DNA of 64,000 bases from Cymbomonas tetramitiformis (GCA_001247695.2 LGRX02029362.1:22608-86607), one strand, 5' to 3'. Counted from the stretch's first letter, positions 50,101 to 58,530 are shown. The notes: generated by a model from the letters alone, not told the origin. Translations and numbers: made by a program.

Positions 50101-51704
50101 GTGGTGTCGCTGGTGGTAGGGCTCACATGGGTGGTGTCACTGGTAGTAGGGCTCACATGAGTAGTGCCACTGGTGGTGGGGCTTACATGGGTAGTGCCAC
50201 TTACTGTGGGGCTCACGTGGGTAGTGCCGCTTGTTGTGGGGCTCGCATGGGTAGCGACACTATTGATGAGACTGCCATGGGTGAGGGGATCCTCGTCATG
50301 CTGAGGGCTGCCAGTAGGGGAGTTGTGGGCGAGTTGGTGGGAGCTCTGGTGGTCAGTTCTCGCCTCAGGGGTCCCAGCTGCTGCCATCTGCTGGGTGAAG
50401 CAGAGCGAATTGACCGAGGACTCCTCTTCCATCACCTCAGGGTCTTCAGCGATGGGGTGGCTGTCGAGACAGGGCGGCGCTTCATCTGCTTCATGCGTTC
50501 TGACGGTGGTCATCTGCTGGGTGAAGCAAAGCGAACTGGGTGTGGAGGTCTCCTCTACCTCTGAGCAGTAGGATGAACCTTCGGGGTTTCCTCCCGGAGT
50601 GGCCGGCGCGTTATCATGGTGCGAAGATGTAGTCTCTGTTGTGGGCTCGGCCAGCGAGGATGATGGAGGGGATGCTCCCAAGGGGCTGGGACCCAGCTTC
50701 CTCATCTTGTACTGGTGTACTGCGTGCAGACTGCACCAGGCGCCAGGTAGACCCACATCTCCCGCTGTCCCAGGTATCGTGCCCACTTCAGTGTCCAGGG
50801 TGCAGAGGGATGTCGAAGATCTCGCTGCTGCTCTTCGTGCTCCCTCCTTTTCCCACAGCCTGCTACCTGGGGAAGAGTCTGGGCTCGAAGTGGCGATTGC
50901 CTTTTGCTGCTCGGCGGGCGACAGCTCTCTCCAAGCCGCGTAGAGGTCGTGGGAGCTGGCGTTAGAGGGTTCGGGGACTTGCTGGCGACCGTCGTGTGAG
51001 AGGAGGTGCCACAATGCTATGCGCTGATGGCCCTCCTTGCGATCTTGAGGTTCGCGGGCAATGCGTATCCTCTCTGCCAGCTGGTTGGCGCGGTTCACGC
51101 GCTCCTTTGGCGATCGACTCCCAGGGTGTATGCGGCTGCGGGCGCGCTCCGACATCTTATCCACCAGGTCCTTGGCAGCCTCTGGGGATTTGCGCAGAGC
51201 TCTGCGGACCTTTTGCATGGCGACCTCGAGGGGGAGGGAGTACAGATCTCTCTTCCAGTGCCACGCAGCTAGCCTTTTCCGTGGGTCTGCGAGGTTGGAC
51301 TGATAGATGGGCAGTGGTAGGACAACACGCGGTCGGGGGCGAAGATCGCGGGGCTCTCCGCGGTTGCTGCCCATAATGGGGGGTCTGTGCCGGGGGACTC
51401 GCCGTCCCCTCCGACCCTCGATCCTCGCTTGTGTATAAGCAGGGCCGTCATCAAGAGGTAGTGACGGCTCATCGAAGGGGGTGCTTCCTGCAAGAGGGTG
51501 GCTAGACAAGTCATCCCTCGGCGGCGATGGGGCACCAGCTGAGCGGTAGGTGCGTCGCAAGCGGGTCCCAGAGGTGAAGGCCACGCTCTTGGGATGGGGA
51601 CGTTGGCCCCAAGGGTCTCTGCGTCCTCGGGCGCGTCGGGGTTCCACTGGTTCTGGCCGCTTCTCCAGGGCGGAGAGGGTCTGATCATCAGGGCAAGACC
51701 TCAC
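44133..51704 (-). CDS. pol: Pol polyprotein: PR, RT, RNase H, N6A-MTase, integrase, chromodomain, C5-MTase
   Basis: The open part after the gag stop is 2,523 codons. A Ser/Pro-rich N-terminal linker with decapeptide repeats (THVSPTTSGT, about 485-540) precedes the protease (LIDSGASDN, Asp about 644). RT carries VIDYRLLNRQ (about 956-965) and FIDDVVVF (Asp 1055-1056). RNase H has QTDASG (Asp 1208). N6-adenine methyltransferase follows (about 1523-1670, NPPY at 1578-1581). Integrase has an HHCC finger (about 1773-1815) and a DD35E core (Asp 1845, Asp 1907, Glu 1943). The chromodomain spans about 2157-2205 (EEWKVRWTGY). C5-methyltransferase spans about 2305-2500 (LFSGTGSVE, ASPPCRQYS, ENPRG). 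Translation probably needs readthrough of the gag UGA, because pol lacks an ATG at its 5' edge (the frame opens at GTG). Confidence 0.88.
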   Translation of the reverse strand: MRSCPDDQTLSALEKRPEPVEPRRARGRRDPWGQRPHPKSVAFTSGTRLRRTYRSAGAPSPPRDDLSSHPLAGSTPFDEPSLPLDDGPAYTQARIEGRRGRRVPRHRPPIMGSNRGEPRDLRPRPRVVLPLPIYQSNLADPRKRLAAWHWKRDLYSLPLEVAMQKVRRALRKSPEAAKDLVDKMSERARSRIHPGSRSPKERVNRANQLAERIRIAREPQDRKEGHQRIALWHLLSHDGRQQVPEPSNASSHDLYAAWRELSPAEQQKAIATSSPDSSPGSRLWEKEGARRAAARSSTSLCTLDTEVGTIPGTAGDVGLPGAWCSLHAVHQYKMRKLGPSPLGASPPSSSLAEPTTETTSSHHDNAPATPGGNPEGSSYCSEVEETSTPSSLCFTQQMTTVRTHEADEAPPCLDSHPIAEDPEVMEEESSVNSLCFTQQMAAAGTPEARTDHQSSHQLAHNSPTGSPQHDEDPLTHGSLINSVATHASPTTSGTTHVSPTVSGTTHVSPTTSGTTHVSPTTSDTTHVSPTTSDTTHVSPTSSECTSAGTLLTASVDNLVSHPTEDVDLLDEEFYAACRQTLEECREASDNLLPNLKCKSIRTDGGVQWKTDIEGTLAAAHDEEGPLLLVFYATLRGHTVKVLIDSGASDNFISEQSAKRCGLTTRAGSEMRVTLADGSVKITGATAYAKFNTHTTTGTYTENALALRILPLGIQVDVILGGRWLRSHSPVTLGYEGNGSVSFLRKSRSGKIGDRVTITGCSPGKASGDRSPKGTACAGLVDEVFLTPAQLKKYLVYAETQKLRGNDDPEIQPAWLMVAEKSPDDTASAFAATAIDSENAEPAADTEDAEVSPEWTLKFQDFWGEEYKKEMTTALPNIDGLRHDPQDEANINLDPELSKKGPPCQRIYKKSAEELRQLRERVETLMSKGYIRPSSSPYAAPCLMVPKPGNPKELRLVIDYRLLNRQTVKDKYPLPDIQMMFDEMQGAKFFSSFDAVDGFWQVPMAPGDVEKTAFTTQMGSYEWLVMPQGLQNSPSQYQRRMQRALGHLPFVRIFIDDVVVFSNTAAEHYEHVKQLLLTCREKGVFLKRSKCQLLKKSLRFLGHCISADGCRPQHDKVAAVRDWPELETVTHVRQFLGLAGYYRRFIHCFSEIAQPLTRLTKSDVPWEWGPMQQWAFEELKKALTSAPVLALPNIKGAADGTAPFVVQTDASGIALGGVLMQDNGDGLGLRVIAYESRQFSAAEQNYHTGERELGALHHCTTVTWRHYLIFTNFRIQGDHRPLEWLMEPGRELSRRQARWYMDLVEVGVPRMEYIKGALLLVPDALSRRPDFKDKDVREGLKEAGVIDPTSDLPKDPLATLESECFSSSPPAAHPHWAQTVDCWLSAVETLSVAEQAMDVGETIALVNPKLYKGMKEDHLDFDMPDWPAADSAKPVEAPHEPPDRAPPQIRITRSMSRAGKASATPAPPQLASPKTRTPTSRADASEAPTEKVPASSPTPQQAPQQSTPSPVLHPQKRQAPPEDSQNWRVRAEYSSKYAEKFGPFDVDACCDFGGRNRQADRFWTDCLSEKWRGLRVWCNPPYNSKHITVEAILNKYIAEWKADPENTSAVFVLPDHQSKLPAWRKLFRKANMQIVEVIPTHDDKGEPNQFFENPDGRAFDLRWPVLIVHAPPAKPQPARVRHPRTAPAVIRTGEAADFRDAASQQSDSKFLRALKAEYTREGTLRSLREKVKAAPHQCLQDFRLVGEVVWRTAAGRYQLVLGEDSPLREVVIRHAHESLSSGHTGRDKTLERVLRRFYWRGAAEDVGTWVASCAVCQSVRPRGTYPDGLLNPHSIPNRPWQDVAVDFVTGLPVSERGNDAFVAFTCKLTKMVHVVPMNFGDSSAAVVARIYFDSVWRLHGAPMKIVSDRDPRFQDAFWQELMRLMGVKVARTTPYNPRSDGQAEHSNRVIEDMLRSFVDANVEDWDLFTTNVEFAINDSRSESTGFTPFELVFGFSPLSQLDLFLEAAQSTAGRRTGGVGTAHEVAVKFSSQLRDARQRLELAQQRQREQFDRRHGQREYAVGDLVWIEAKHLTEKVMDRSICRKLTKRWHGPVPVTERFFSDVQMTMPEADRGAPVAYRLRLPPHWRIHDVFAQHRLKPYTSGQDAFAARDHLAVPEEVVVDGQKEAHVERILARRVRSVRGKEVEEWKVRWTGYSKAHDQWRTRDKLERGSPLQQLREFEQARLHMEAQVRDEATRRREQRGRHSAQAGMTLAHLITNPCDELDQLEQMEDDTPLPWERQERVEDGSLALVTELLAIQAKATRTPRILVLFSGTGSVEREFLNCFPSASVVTLDSGHIWQPTHVCDILQWDYKQYPPGFFDVVWASPPCRQYSQARTTGGPPDLPQADKIVRRALQIIDYLEPKHWFMENPRGRFPNALRLRPMMRQLPPPLVCTYCMYGTQYMKPTCIWTNSAPPSPLLRCTTSTPCACRWATGAHPETAQLGPHPQQTGAGRSASVYPVPALLLRQLFRHLRLRKTEDPL
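44205..44792 (-). other. Cytosine-5 DNA methyltransferase domain of pol
   Basis: About residues 2305-2500 of pol. Motif I ILVLFSGTGSVEREF binds S-adenosylmethionine. FDVVWASPPCRQYSQA holds the PPC loop with catalytic Cys 2370, and HWFMENPRG supplies the ENP motif VI. The following YCMYGTQYMKPTCIWTN is characteristic of compact phage-type C5 methyltransferases rather than DNMT1 or DNMT3. The target-recognition region is short and no replication-foci or BAH domain is attached, so an origin from a phage- or virus-like enzyme is the simplest inference. The far C-terminus may be shifted out of frame after about 2455. Confidence 0.8.
46695..47138 (-). other. N6-adenine DNA methyltransferase domain of pol (phage Dam-like)
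   Basis: About residues 1523-1670 of pol, between RNase H and integrase. GPFDVDACCDFGGRN is followed by WTDCLSEKWRGLRVWCNPPY. NPPY is the catalytic motif of amino-methyltransferases, and the DVDAC to NPPY spacing is that of the phage N6-adenine methyltransferase family. After it come AVFVLPDHQSKLPAWRKLF and FDLRWPVLIV, fitting the rest of the fold. Dam-like domains are known in DIRS elements; this position within a gypsy pol is less usual. Confidence 0.75.
50090..50270 (-). repeat. 30-bp minisatellite coding TTHVSPTTSG decapeptides
   Basis: About six in-frame 30-bp repeats encode T(T/H)VSPT(T/V)S(G/D)-type decapeptides in the linker before the protease. The frame is preserved, so copy number can change without harming pol. 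Confidence 0.8.
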
Positions 51705-51743
51705 TTCCTCGAAGGGCAGGGTCTGGGGCTGGCCGCCGGCCAG

Positions 51744-51746
51744 TCA
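51744..51746 (-). promoter_or_regulatory. In-frame UGA-C between gag and pol, probable readthrough site
   Basis: Gag ends PPVESDE-UGA and the next base is C (TGA CTG GCC). Pol continues in exactly the same frame for 2,500 codons with no ATG near its start. UGA followed by C is the leakiest stop context known, and gammaretroviruses use stop readthrough at gag-pol. A point mutation in a fused gag-pol is the alternative. Confidence 0.6.
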
Positions 51747-54700
51747 TTCGTCGCTCTCCACCGGGGGAAGGCCGTCACCCTCCACAAGCTCGATGCCCGC
51801 AAGGGCCGCCAGGGTCTGGTAGCTCTGCTCGTCCTCACAGGTAGCAAGAGCCAAGACCTCCTCGGAGAACTCCTCTGGGACGCCATCCACCGAGGAGATG
51901 TCCTCCTGCTGCTCGATGGCCCAAACGACGGCGGCTACAAACCCAGGGGAGTTCGCCAGTCGAGCGGGTGCATTGGCCCTCCACTCCTTGAGTTTAGCCT
52001 CGTCCGTACAGTTACGGACGATGTGCTCCGCAGAGCCGCAGGCGAAGCACCGGCGGACTTTCGGAGCGTCGGGGCGAGAGAGGCCAGGTGGTGGTGGCAA
52101 TGGGGTCACTGCCGCGGCGACGGTGGTGGCAGGCCCATTCTCCAGCATGGCAAGAGCTGGGCGGTTCGAAGAGGGGGTACGCCTGTAGAAGGGGGTGCGA
52201 GGTGGTGGATTAGCGAAGGAAACAGTACGGGGAGGACGGTCTTGAGAGCGCCTCTGAGCCGCCTCCGTGTCAATGTCACTCTCCACCTCCTCAGCAACTT
52301 CCCGAATCTTCAACAAGGCGTTGTGGGTGCCTGGGATGTCGTCAGCGACGGCCTTCCTCTCCCACTCTTCTGGTTTGGAGACATCCAAGTGGATGGCTCT
52401 CAGGCGCCGCATCACCTTGGGTGCATATTTCAGCCCTCGGCGGAACGTAGAGAGCATCGACAGGTTGGTCATCTCCACGCAATTGGGGACTCTGCCGGCC
52501 AGGAAGTTGACGGAGGCCATGCGAGTCTCCAGTCGCGAGAAATACTCCGCCGCGGTCTCGTTCATCGCCTGCTTCAGGGCAATGGTCTCGCCGTGTGCGT
52601 TCTCCAGGTAGGCCTGCGTCAGGGAGCACACCGCCAGATCGCTGAAGAACACGTCCAGCTCCCCGTAGCGTTGGTGCCAGGCTTGCTCGGACCCAAAGGT
52701 CCCCGCCGCGCGCTCCAAGAACTTTCTCTGCTGGTCTTGAAGAGTGTGCTCCTTGAAGCTCCAAAGAAGGCTTGACACACTCGCCTGGTACGCTGATACT
52801 GACGGCGTACAACTGGGAGTGGTCAGTGCTTCGATCACGATGGCCTCCTGGAATACCTTCCGCACCATGTTGGAGTAGTGCTCCAACTGCGTCAGGAGGC
52901 CCTCCTTGTCGGCCGATTTCGTGTCGGACGCGGAGCGGGGGAACCTGGTGACGCTCTTGACCAGCTTTAGCACCATCTCCTTGGTCTTGTGCTCCAGGCG
53001 GACCTCGTCTGAGGTTGCTCGCAGGTTAGTGCCCTGCGGCAGACGGACGATGCCTGGAACAAAGGGGGTGGCGCTGGGAGAGAGCACGGGGTTCGCAGCG
53101 GCGGCAGAGTGAACGGGGTTCGCGGCAGTGGCAGAGTGAACGGGGTTTGTGGCGGCGGAGTGGAGGAAACGGGCTGGAGGTGGTGGTCCCGGGGCATGCG
53201 CGGGTGGAGGCGCAGGCGCGGGATTTGTGGGGACTACAGTCGGAGTGGGCGGTAATGTAGGGGCTGATGGTGGTGCGGGGAGTGGAAGAGGTGTATGGAA
53301 GGGCAGGGGTGTGGATGGTTGTGCGGCCACCACGCTCATGCTCCGGTACCAATCGGAGTTGCTGACTTCCGACCACGCGGCGAGCCCGTCCTGATCGAAG
53401 TTCTGCATCTCCGACTCCCGCGCGGTAGCAGGGATCCACTCCCACACTGGCTGCCCCATGCTGGTAGACCGCACATTGGCCGCGGCTGGGTCCCCCATTG
53501 CCATATCCATGACCTCGCGGTCGACCATGAGGACCCAGGTCTCCACACGAGGGTTGGTAAGGGGTAGGGGTGCATGGTGTAGCCGGCCTCCCATGCGCGC
53601 ATATGCAGTCAGCGGCGCTCCCAGCAGGTGCATGATCCTGAACAAGATGGCGTCGCCCTGCACCCCAGCACGGCGGCGTTCGTCCCATGGCAGGGAGACG
53701 GTTGCCGCGCCTCGCACCCCAGCTGACTGGTGCACCCACAATGACCCACCATCGTGGGTGACGAAGAGAGCTCTGACCTCTGGGTACTGAGGGTAGGAGG
53801 GCTCTGGTGCGGGGTCGTCAGGGGGATCCTGAGGTGGATCACTGGGGGGGCCTGGTGGCGAGTCGCTTGAACTGGAGTCTCTGGGCTCTGAGTCGGGGTT
53901 GCCACCGCCATGCACCACCGTCTCCATCGACTGCCGCCGGCGGGCCACCATCATGTTGTGGGGATTTGGCCGACCCTGAGTGGGAGGTTCGGCGGGAGCG
54001 GTCTCAGCGGCGGTCTGAGGCACTGGAGGGGTTACGCTGGCGGCGGCGTCTGTCTCGTGTAGATGGTCCGCCGTCAGGCCCTGTGCGCTGCCCTGAGGGT
54101 CGCCTGGTGGGGAGGCTCCTGCCGATGCCGTCGCGCCAGGCAGCGCGAGTCCTCTCGAGAGCACTGCGGAGATGTCCAGGGCCTGTACTGCCGCCAGGAC
54201 TTCTCTGCGAATGTGTTCACTTCGGCTGCTCGCGTCCGAGTCGGAGCCGGACCTGTGGGCGGCCCTCCGCCTGCGCTCAGCCCGTGCCTGCGTGCTTCGG
54301 CTGCCTCTGGTCCCCGTGCTGGTGCGGCTGATGTCCGTGCCGGAGTCGGGGTCAGAGTGATCAGGTGCGTGGCTTGGGCCTGGAAGATGCTTGCCATGTG
54401 TCGCAGGGCCCGAGGATGCCCTTCGGGAACGCCGACGCCGGCGAGTCTCTGAGGTTGTTGCCACCGCGGGAAGGTGACGCACCAAGAGCTGGGTCCCGCC
54501 CGAGACGTTCTGCTGAACTCCGCTGTCAAGGGGTACCTGCAGAGGATCCGGCAGGGCCGCGGCGCCGATGCTGATGAAGTGCTGCAGCGATGAGAGATCC
54601 GCGCCTGAGTCATGAAGCGCGGAGGTGGCCGGTGCCAGCTGATGGGGCTGCTGTGGTCGATGCTGCGGCTGTTGTAGCGGCTGCGGCTGCTGTTGCTGCT

Positions 54701-55226
54701 GCTGCTGCTGTTGCTGCTGTAACTGCTGCTGTTGTAACTGCTGCTGCTGTAACTGCTGCTGCATCGGTTCCAGTGGCTGCTGCTGAAGCCACTGCTGTTG
54801 CTGCTGCTGGTACGCGAGCCACTGCTGCTGCTGCTGTAGCTGTTGTTGGAACGGTGTGGGATATGCGCCCACGGGGTGATGGGTTCCCAGTGTGAACGGC
54901 ACTGGTGATACTCCCCCAGCGAGGGGCGCTGATTGGGGCAATACCCAATTGACGCCGTTCCATACAGCCTGTGCGGGGGTGCCATCCGGCATAGTATAAG
55001 GGCGGGGCACCGCTGTGTAGGGCATGGTGGTGCCTGGATGTGGAATGGGGTGAGCGGAAGCGTATGCGGTGGGCGATGGGAAGGTCATGGGAGAGAACAG
55101 TGTGTGGTGTAGCTGCTCTGCGCTGACACTCATGCTGGGAAATGCCTCTGATGTCTGCTGTGACATTCTGACTGCTGAGCTGGTTGAGTTCAAAGACTGG
55201 GTGTGGCAATAGCCACAGGTGAGCAA
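51744..55226 (-). CDS. gag: Gag polyprotein with poly-Gln region and CCHC zinc knuckle
   Basis: An open frame of 1,160 codons. Residues about 125-190 are very Gln-rich (a CAG/CTG-type repeat at 54660-54850). A Ser/Arg-rich stretch with basic patches follows. The retrotransposon gag capsid-like helices lie about 820-1000 (FLERAAGTFGSEQAWHQRYG, ALKQAMNETAAEYFSRLETR). A perfect knuckle CFACGSAEHIVRNC (CX2CX4HX4C) is at 1060-1073, followed by an acidic tail. The protein should form particles and bind element RNA. The ATG at 55226 is the first in the open frame; a start at the internal Met of MSQQTSEAF (about residue 21) is possible. It is fused in frame to pol across one UGA. Confidence 0.82.
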   Translation of the reverse strand: MLTCGYCHTQSLNSTSSAVRMSQQTSEAFPSMSVSAEQLHHTLFSPMTFPSPTAYASAHPIPHPGTTMPYTAVPRPYTMPDGTPAQAVWNGVNWVLPQSAPLAGGVSPVPFTLGTHHPVGAYPTPFQQQLQQQQQWLAYQQQQQQWLQQQPLEPMQQQLQQQQLQQQQLQQQQQQQQQQQPQPLQQPQHRPQQPHQLAPATSALHDSGADLSSLQHFISIGAAALPDPLQVPLDSGVQQNVSGGTQLLVRHLPAVATTSETRRRRRSRRASSGPATHGKHLPGPSHAPDHSDPDSGTDISRTSTGTRGSRSTQARAERRRRAAHRSGSDSDASSRSEHIRREVLAAVQALDISAVLSRGLALPGATASAGASPPGDPQGSAQGLTADHLHETDAAASVTPPVPQTAAETAPAEPPTQGRPNPHNMMVARRRQSMETVVHGGGNPDSEPRDSSSSDSPPGPPSDPPQDPPDDPAPEPSYPQYPEVRALFVTHDGGSLWVHQSAGVRGAATVSLPWDERRRAGVQGDAILFRIMHLLGAPLTAYARMGGRLHHAPLPLTNPRVETWVLMVDREVMDMAMGDPAAANVRSTSMGQPVWEWIPATARESEMQNFDQDGLAAWSEVSNSDWYRSMSVVAAQPSTPLPFHTPLPLPAPPSAPTLPPTPTVVPTNPAPAPPPAHAPGPPPPARFLHSAATNPVHSATAANPVHSAAAANPVLSPSATPFVPGIVRLPQGTNLRATSDEVRLEHKTKEMVLKLVKSVTRFPRSASDTKSADKEGLLTQLEHYSNMVRKVFQEAIVIEALTTPSCTPSVSAYQASVSSLLWSFKEHTLQDQQRKFLERAAGTFGSEQAWHQRYGELDVFFSDLAVCSLTQAYLENAHGETIALKQAMNETAAEYFSRLETRMASVNFLAGRVPNCVEMTNLSMLSTFRRGLKYAPKVMRRLRAIHLDVSKPEEWERKAVADDIPGTHNALLKIREVAEEVESDIDTEAAQRRSQDRPPRTVSFANPPPRTPFYRRTPSSNRPALAMLENGPATTVAAAVTPLPPPPGLSRPDAPKVRRCFACGSAEHIVRNCTDEAKLKEWRANAPARLANSPGFVAAVVWAIEQQEDISSVDGVPEEFSEEVLALATCEDEQSYQTLAALAGIELVEGDGLPPVESDE

Positions 55227-55251
55227 AAGTAGTGAGTGCTCGCCTTTTTAT

Positions 55252-55621
55252 TTAATCAGTCTCGTCCTCGTCGATGTCACTCGCTGGAGGCGAAGGAGCG
55301 GGACTTCCAGGTGGAGATGGGGGAACCCAATCAGCGCCAAGGAGGACCCAAGGGGGGGCGTCGATCACTTGTATTGCCTGGAGATGCCACACGTGGTCGT
55401 AATGTACTGGTGGGATAGCCAGCGTGACTTTGCCCAGGCGTTCAGTCGCTGTTCTCCTCTTCGTCGTCAGAGGAGGAGGGGGAAGGAGGACCGCTCCAAG
55501 GACCGCTCTGCCAGAAAGCGCCTGCTGGTGGATAGGTAGGGTCTGGAGGGAATACCCACTTGATAGGTCCTTGCTTCCACCACGCTCTTCTGTATTCTTC
55601 TGGCGAAGGGGGTACTGCCAT
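55252..55621 (-). other. Two small proline-rich, acidic-tailed ORFs upstream of gag
   Basis: One ORF (55621-55442, 59 aa) starts with ATG and contains YRRAWWKQGPIKWVFPPDP and an acidic SDDEE tail. A second frame ending at 55252 contains PPWVLLGADWVPPSPPGSP and an acidic tail (SDIDEDETD). The similar layout (aromatic core, PPSP run, acidic end) suggests either two related short products or an old duplication. They lie where a gypsy 5' leader is expected. No function is known to me. Confidence 0.35.
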
Positions 55622-55689
55622 ACACCAGCGAACTCAAAATTTGGCCAGGGCTCCGCGACACGATTTTTGAGTGCCTAGGCGCGCGGGCA

Positions 55690-58530
55690 AGAGTCAAGCA
55701 GCAGTGAAAAAGGAGGTGTCAGGTCCAATATGGGGGTCCAGTGAGGTCCCAGACGGTATCTGTACTCCGTAGGTCCCAAGAAAAGCCCCAGTCAGTGCAC
55801 TGCTGGAAGATACCAGGAGGTGCTGAAGGGCTGCCAGAAACGTCCCAGAACTGCTGAAAGCGCCTTTTGGTGGAGCTTTCCCCGCTGCTGATGGCCGTGA
55901 GGGCGGTATCAGGGGTTTCTAGGCTGTTCTATGGGGTCTAAGGAGGGGTTTTTCGGTGGTGGGGGCTACTGTGGAAGGTTTTGGGGTAGGCTGAAAACTG
56001 GCTAAAACTGCTGTTTTTGGCTGTTTTTGGCTGTTTTTGCTGCTTTTAGGGGTATGTAACTAGTTGCATGCCTGGAACGAGGCCATGATAGACCCTAGTA
56101 TCCAACCTTACTGCTCGAAATCGGTCGGAACTGGCCTCAGACGAAGTTTGGTTTTAAGATCTTGTCAGGCATGCTTGGGTCGAAAAGCCGTTTTGAGCCC
56201 CCAGTGTTAAGGGAGCCGGATACTGCTTTTTAGTGACTTTTGGAGGTATTTACAGGAGTCCTTCTACAAAAAAAAAATGGTTTTTCTGACGTAGAAATTG
56301 CGCAAAGGTAGCCAAAAGTACAGCCTCTCCCCTGCAGTATTCCGTAAGTTACAACAGGTCCGTGGTTGAACGCAACGGAGGCGTTCAAAGTAACGCAACA
56401 TAAGGAATTACGGCCAAGTTTTACCCCCCCGATATTAATTTTCAGACCTTTCATCGATTGGCTCTGCGTAGATCGCAAACAAACCACCTGTCACGTCAGC
56501 GAACACCATCGAACATCATCGAACTCATCCGCTCTACATTAAATACTCATTCGATACGCCATGTGTCGATCGTCGCTCTATTTTTACTTGACCCCCTGTC
56601 TCCAAACGTAACCAGGATGTGGAGACGTTGTCCACGTCGGAAAGTTTTTTTCCCCCCTATATAAAACTATAAACCTGTCTACGGGGTAACGTATGTCGCA
56701 AGGTCACAATGTGAACTTAGCGTTTCAAAACGTCTCTCGCAGCTCATCAAACGACCTGTCGTCTGTGGACATGCATGATCTCTCGTATTATTTACGTGCA
56801 ATTCGTTAAGACGATATATATATATATATATATTTACCTGAGCTTTATAGATGGAGCTTTATGGTAGCCTAGTATTCACGAATAGCCAGTCTTTGCGCAA
56901 AGAGCAATACGGTGTACAAAGTGCGCTTGCGTTTTTCATCACATAAATCTCAAGTGTTCTCAAACGAAGGCTCTTCGCTGAGTAAGCCTTGCTGACCAAG
57001 ATATGTGCCGCGTTCCCTATCTCTATAGAGGGTGCGAATAATTGTTGTTCAGCGAAACAGCAGCGCTTGGATATTTTCGGCGCCTGCAGCTCAGGCTTAC
57101 CAATATAGAGACGCTTTGACCGCTATTACTCAGCAAAGGAGCCGCGTTGCTCCCACCCGCGTCTATGGACGCGTCCTTTTAAAAGATAATATCGTTTTGG
57201 TTTCTCTCACAAACACTTTGAGGTTATCGCACTCGCACCACACGCGTTTGTGCACATATTATCTCGCAGCCACGCCGCATATTATCTTGCTTCCAACCGG
57301 GCGCCTTCGCGTATCACATATAGCGTGTACTGCGCGTCTTCCTTACCCTCGCCACGACTTGGAGTTTTAAACATGTTCTCTGGAAGCGAATGATCATTTT
57401 GATATTCTTTTGTACTAAACGCGTCTTGCGTTGGAAAATGGACGAACATGACTGAGTTTACACCCGACTTCACGAACGAACAGTGACCTCTCCACTTTCA
57501 ACGTGCAAAAGCCTCGCGTCCAAGGCTGCTTCCTCCAATGAAACAGTGTGCGTGAACGAAATAAAGATCTCATCTCGCATCACTTCTTGGAATACGCGCG
57601 CTCCTTTGGAAGAAGTTGTACAGGTAATGCGCGCTTCTTTTCTCGTCATTCGTTTCCCGCGCGCTGCACAGTACGTTCACACGGCAGTAATTTGAAGGCT
57701 TTGATTCAAGCGAAAAGTCAACGTAGACTGTTCGCCCATTATCTTACTTATGTACTTGGCTTCAAACCTTGATCATAAACTTCCGGCAGTGGAGAAGTTT
57801 AAGACATGCCGTGAATTCACTGGCGACGGCGATACCTCTTCATGTGTTGCAGGTCAATTTGAGTGAACGAAACTCTGAAGACTAGAAAGTTAAAACATCG
57901 CCGCGACGATTGTGGTAAGAAGTATGGCAGTTTATACTTCCCTTGCCTTACAACTTTTCAAAGAATGGGTATTTGCAAAATGAAAACTATCAGCCTTATA
58001 TCACCCGCCGTTTTGTTTTTGTGCTCACGGTATGCTTTTGCTTTAGAATTGACTGTGCAGTGGATGCTTAATCTTTTGAGGGTTAGGCCCGAAACGAAAC
58101 CTGTTATTCGGCAACTTTTTCTTTCTTGTGCTTTCAAATGCAATGAGGGTGCATGCCATGCTCAACCTCAGACAGTGCCGGCGATGGTCTTGTGGAAGCT
58201 GGGCCTTGCACGCACGCACTGAACCGCTCCCAACCATGTGTGCATCCGAGCAGGGGATGTCAGGAGTTTAGCCTGAGCTAATCGGAACCATCCGATTAGA
58301 CTACAACCCCACTGAAAGCTAATGTTGTATTGAGGGCTATCTTCAGCGTGCAGGAATAAAACAATAGCAGCTATTATCGTAATGAGTGTCCCTCCAGAAC
58401 CAGAAGAAGAGACTTTGGAAATACCCCCAGAAGGCTGGCATATACTATCTCTATATACATACCATTTCGCAGATTGAAGAAGGTGAGCAAACAAAATTGT
58501 GCCCCACATGATACTCGCTCGCTTCGGAGC
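55690..58530. other. Gene-poor sequence right of the gypsy element
   Basis: On the minus strand near 56200, TTAACA is followed by C and TGGGGGCTCAAAACGG, which could be an LTR end and a tRNA primer binding site, but no second LTR copy confirms it. A (TA)n run lies at 56815-56832. ORFs between 57032 and 58222 show no motif I recognise. The rest looks like ordinary intergenic DNA. Confidence 0.4.

Larger units (their letters stand above)
44133..55226 (-). mobile_element. Ty3/gypsy chromodomain retrotransposon carrying two DNA methyltransferase domains
   Basis: Gag (55226-51744) and pol (51704-44133) lie in one reading frame of 3,698 codons broken only by a UGA at 51746-51744. The order on the minus strand is gag, zinc knuckle, UGA, aspartic protease, RT, RNase H, N6-adenine methyltransferase, integrase, chromodomain, cytosine-5 methyltransferase. 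RNase H before integrase and the chromodomain place it in Ty3/gypsy. Key catalytic residues appear intact, so the coding part looks young. Clear LTRs were not identified by eye on either side; boundaries given are those of the coding region. Confidence 0.85.

Noticed and set aside
55252..55440. VLLGADWV piece upstream of gag as a second retropepsin
   Set aside because: It lacks a D(S/T)G active site, and its proline-rich acidic tail matches the neighbouring small ORF rather than a protease.
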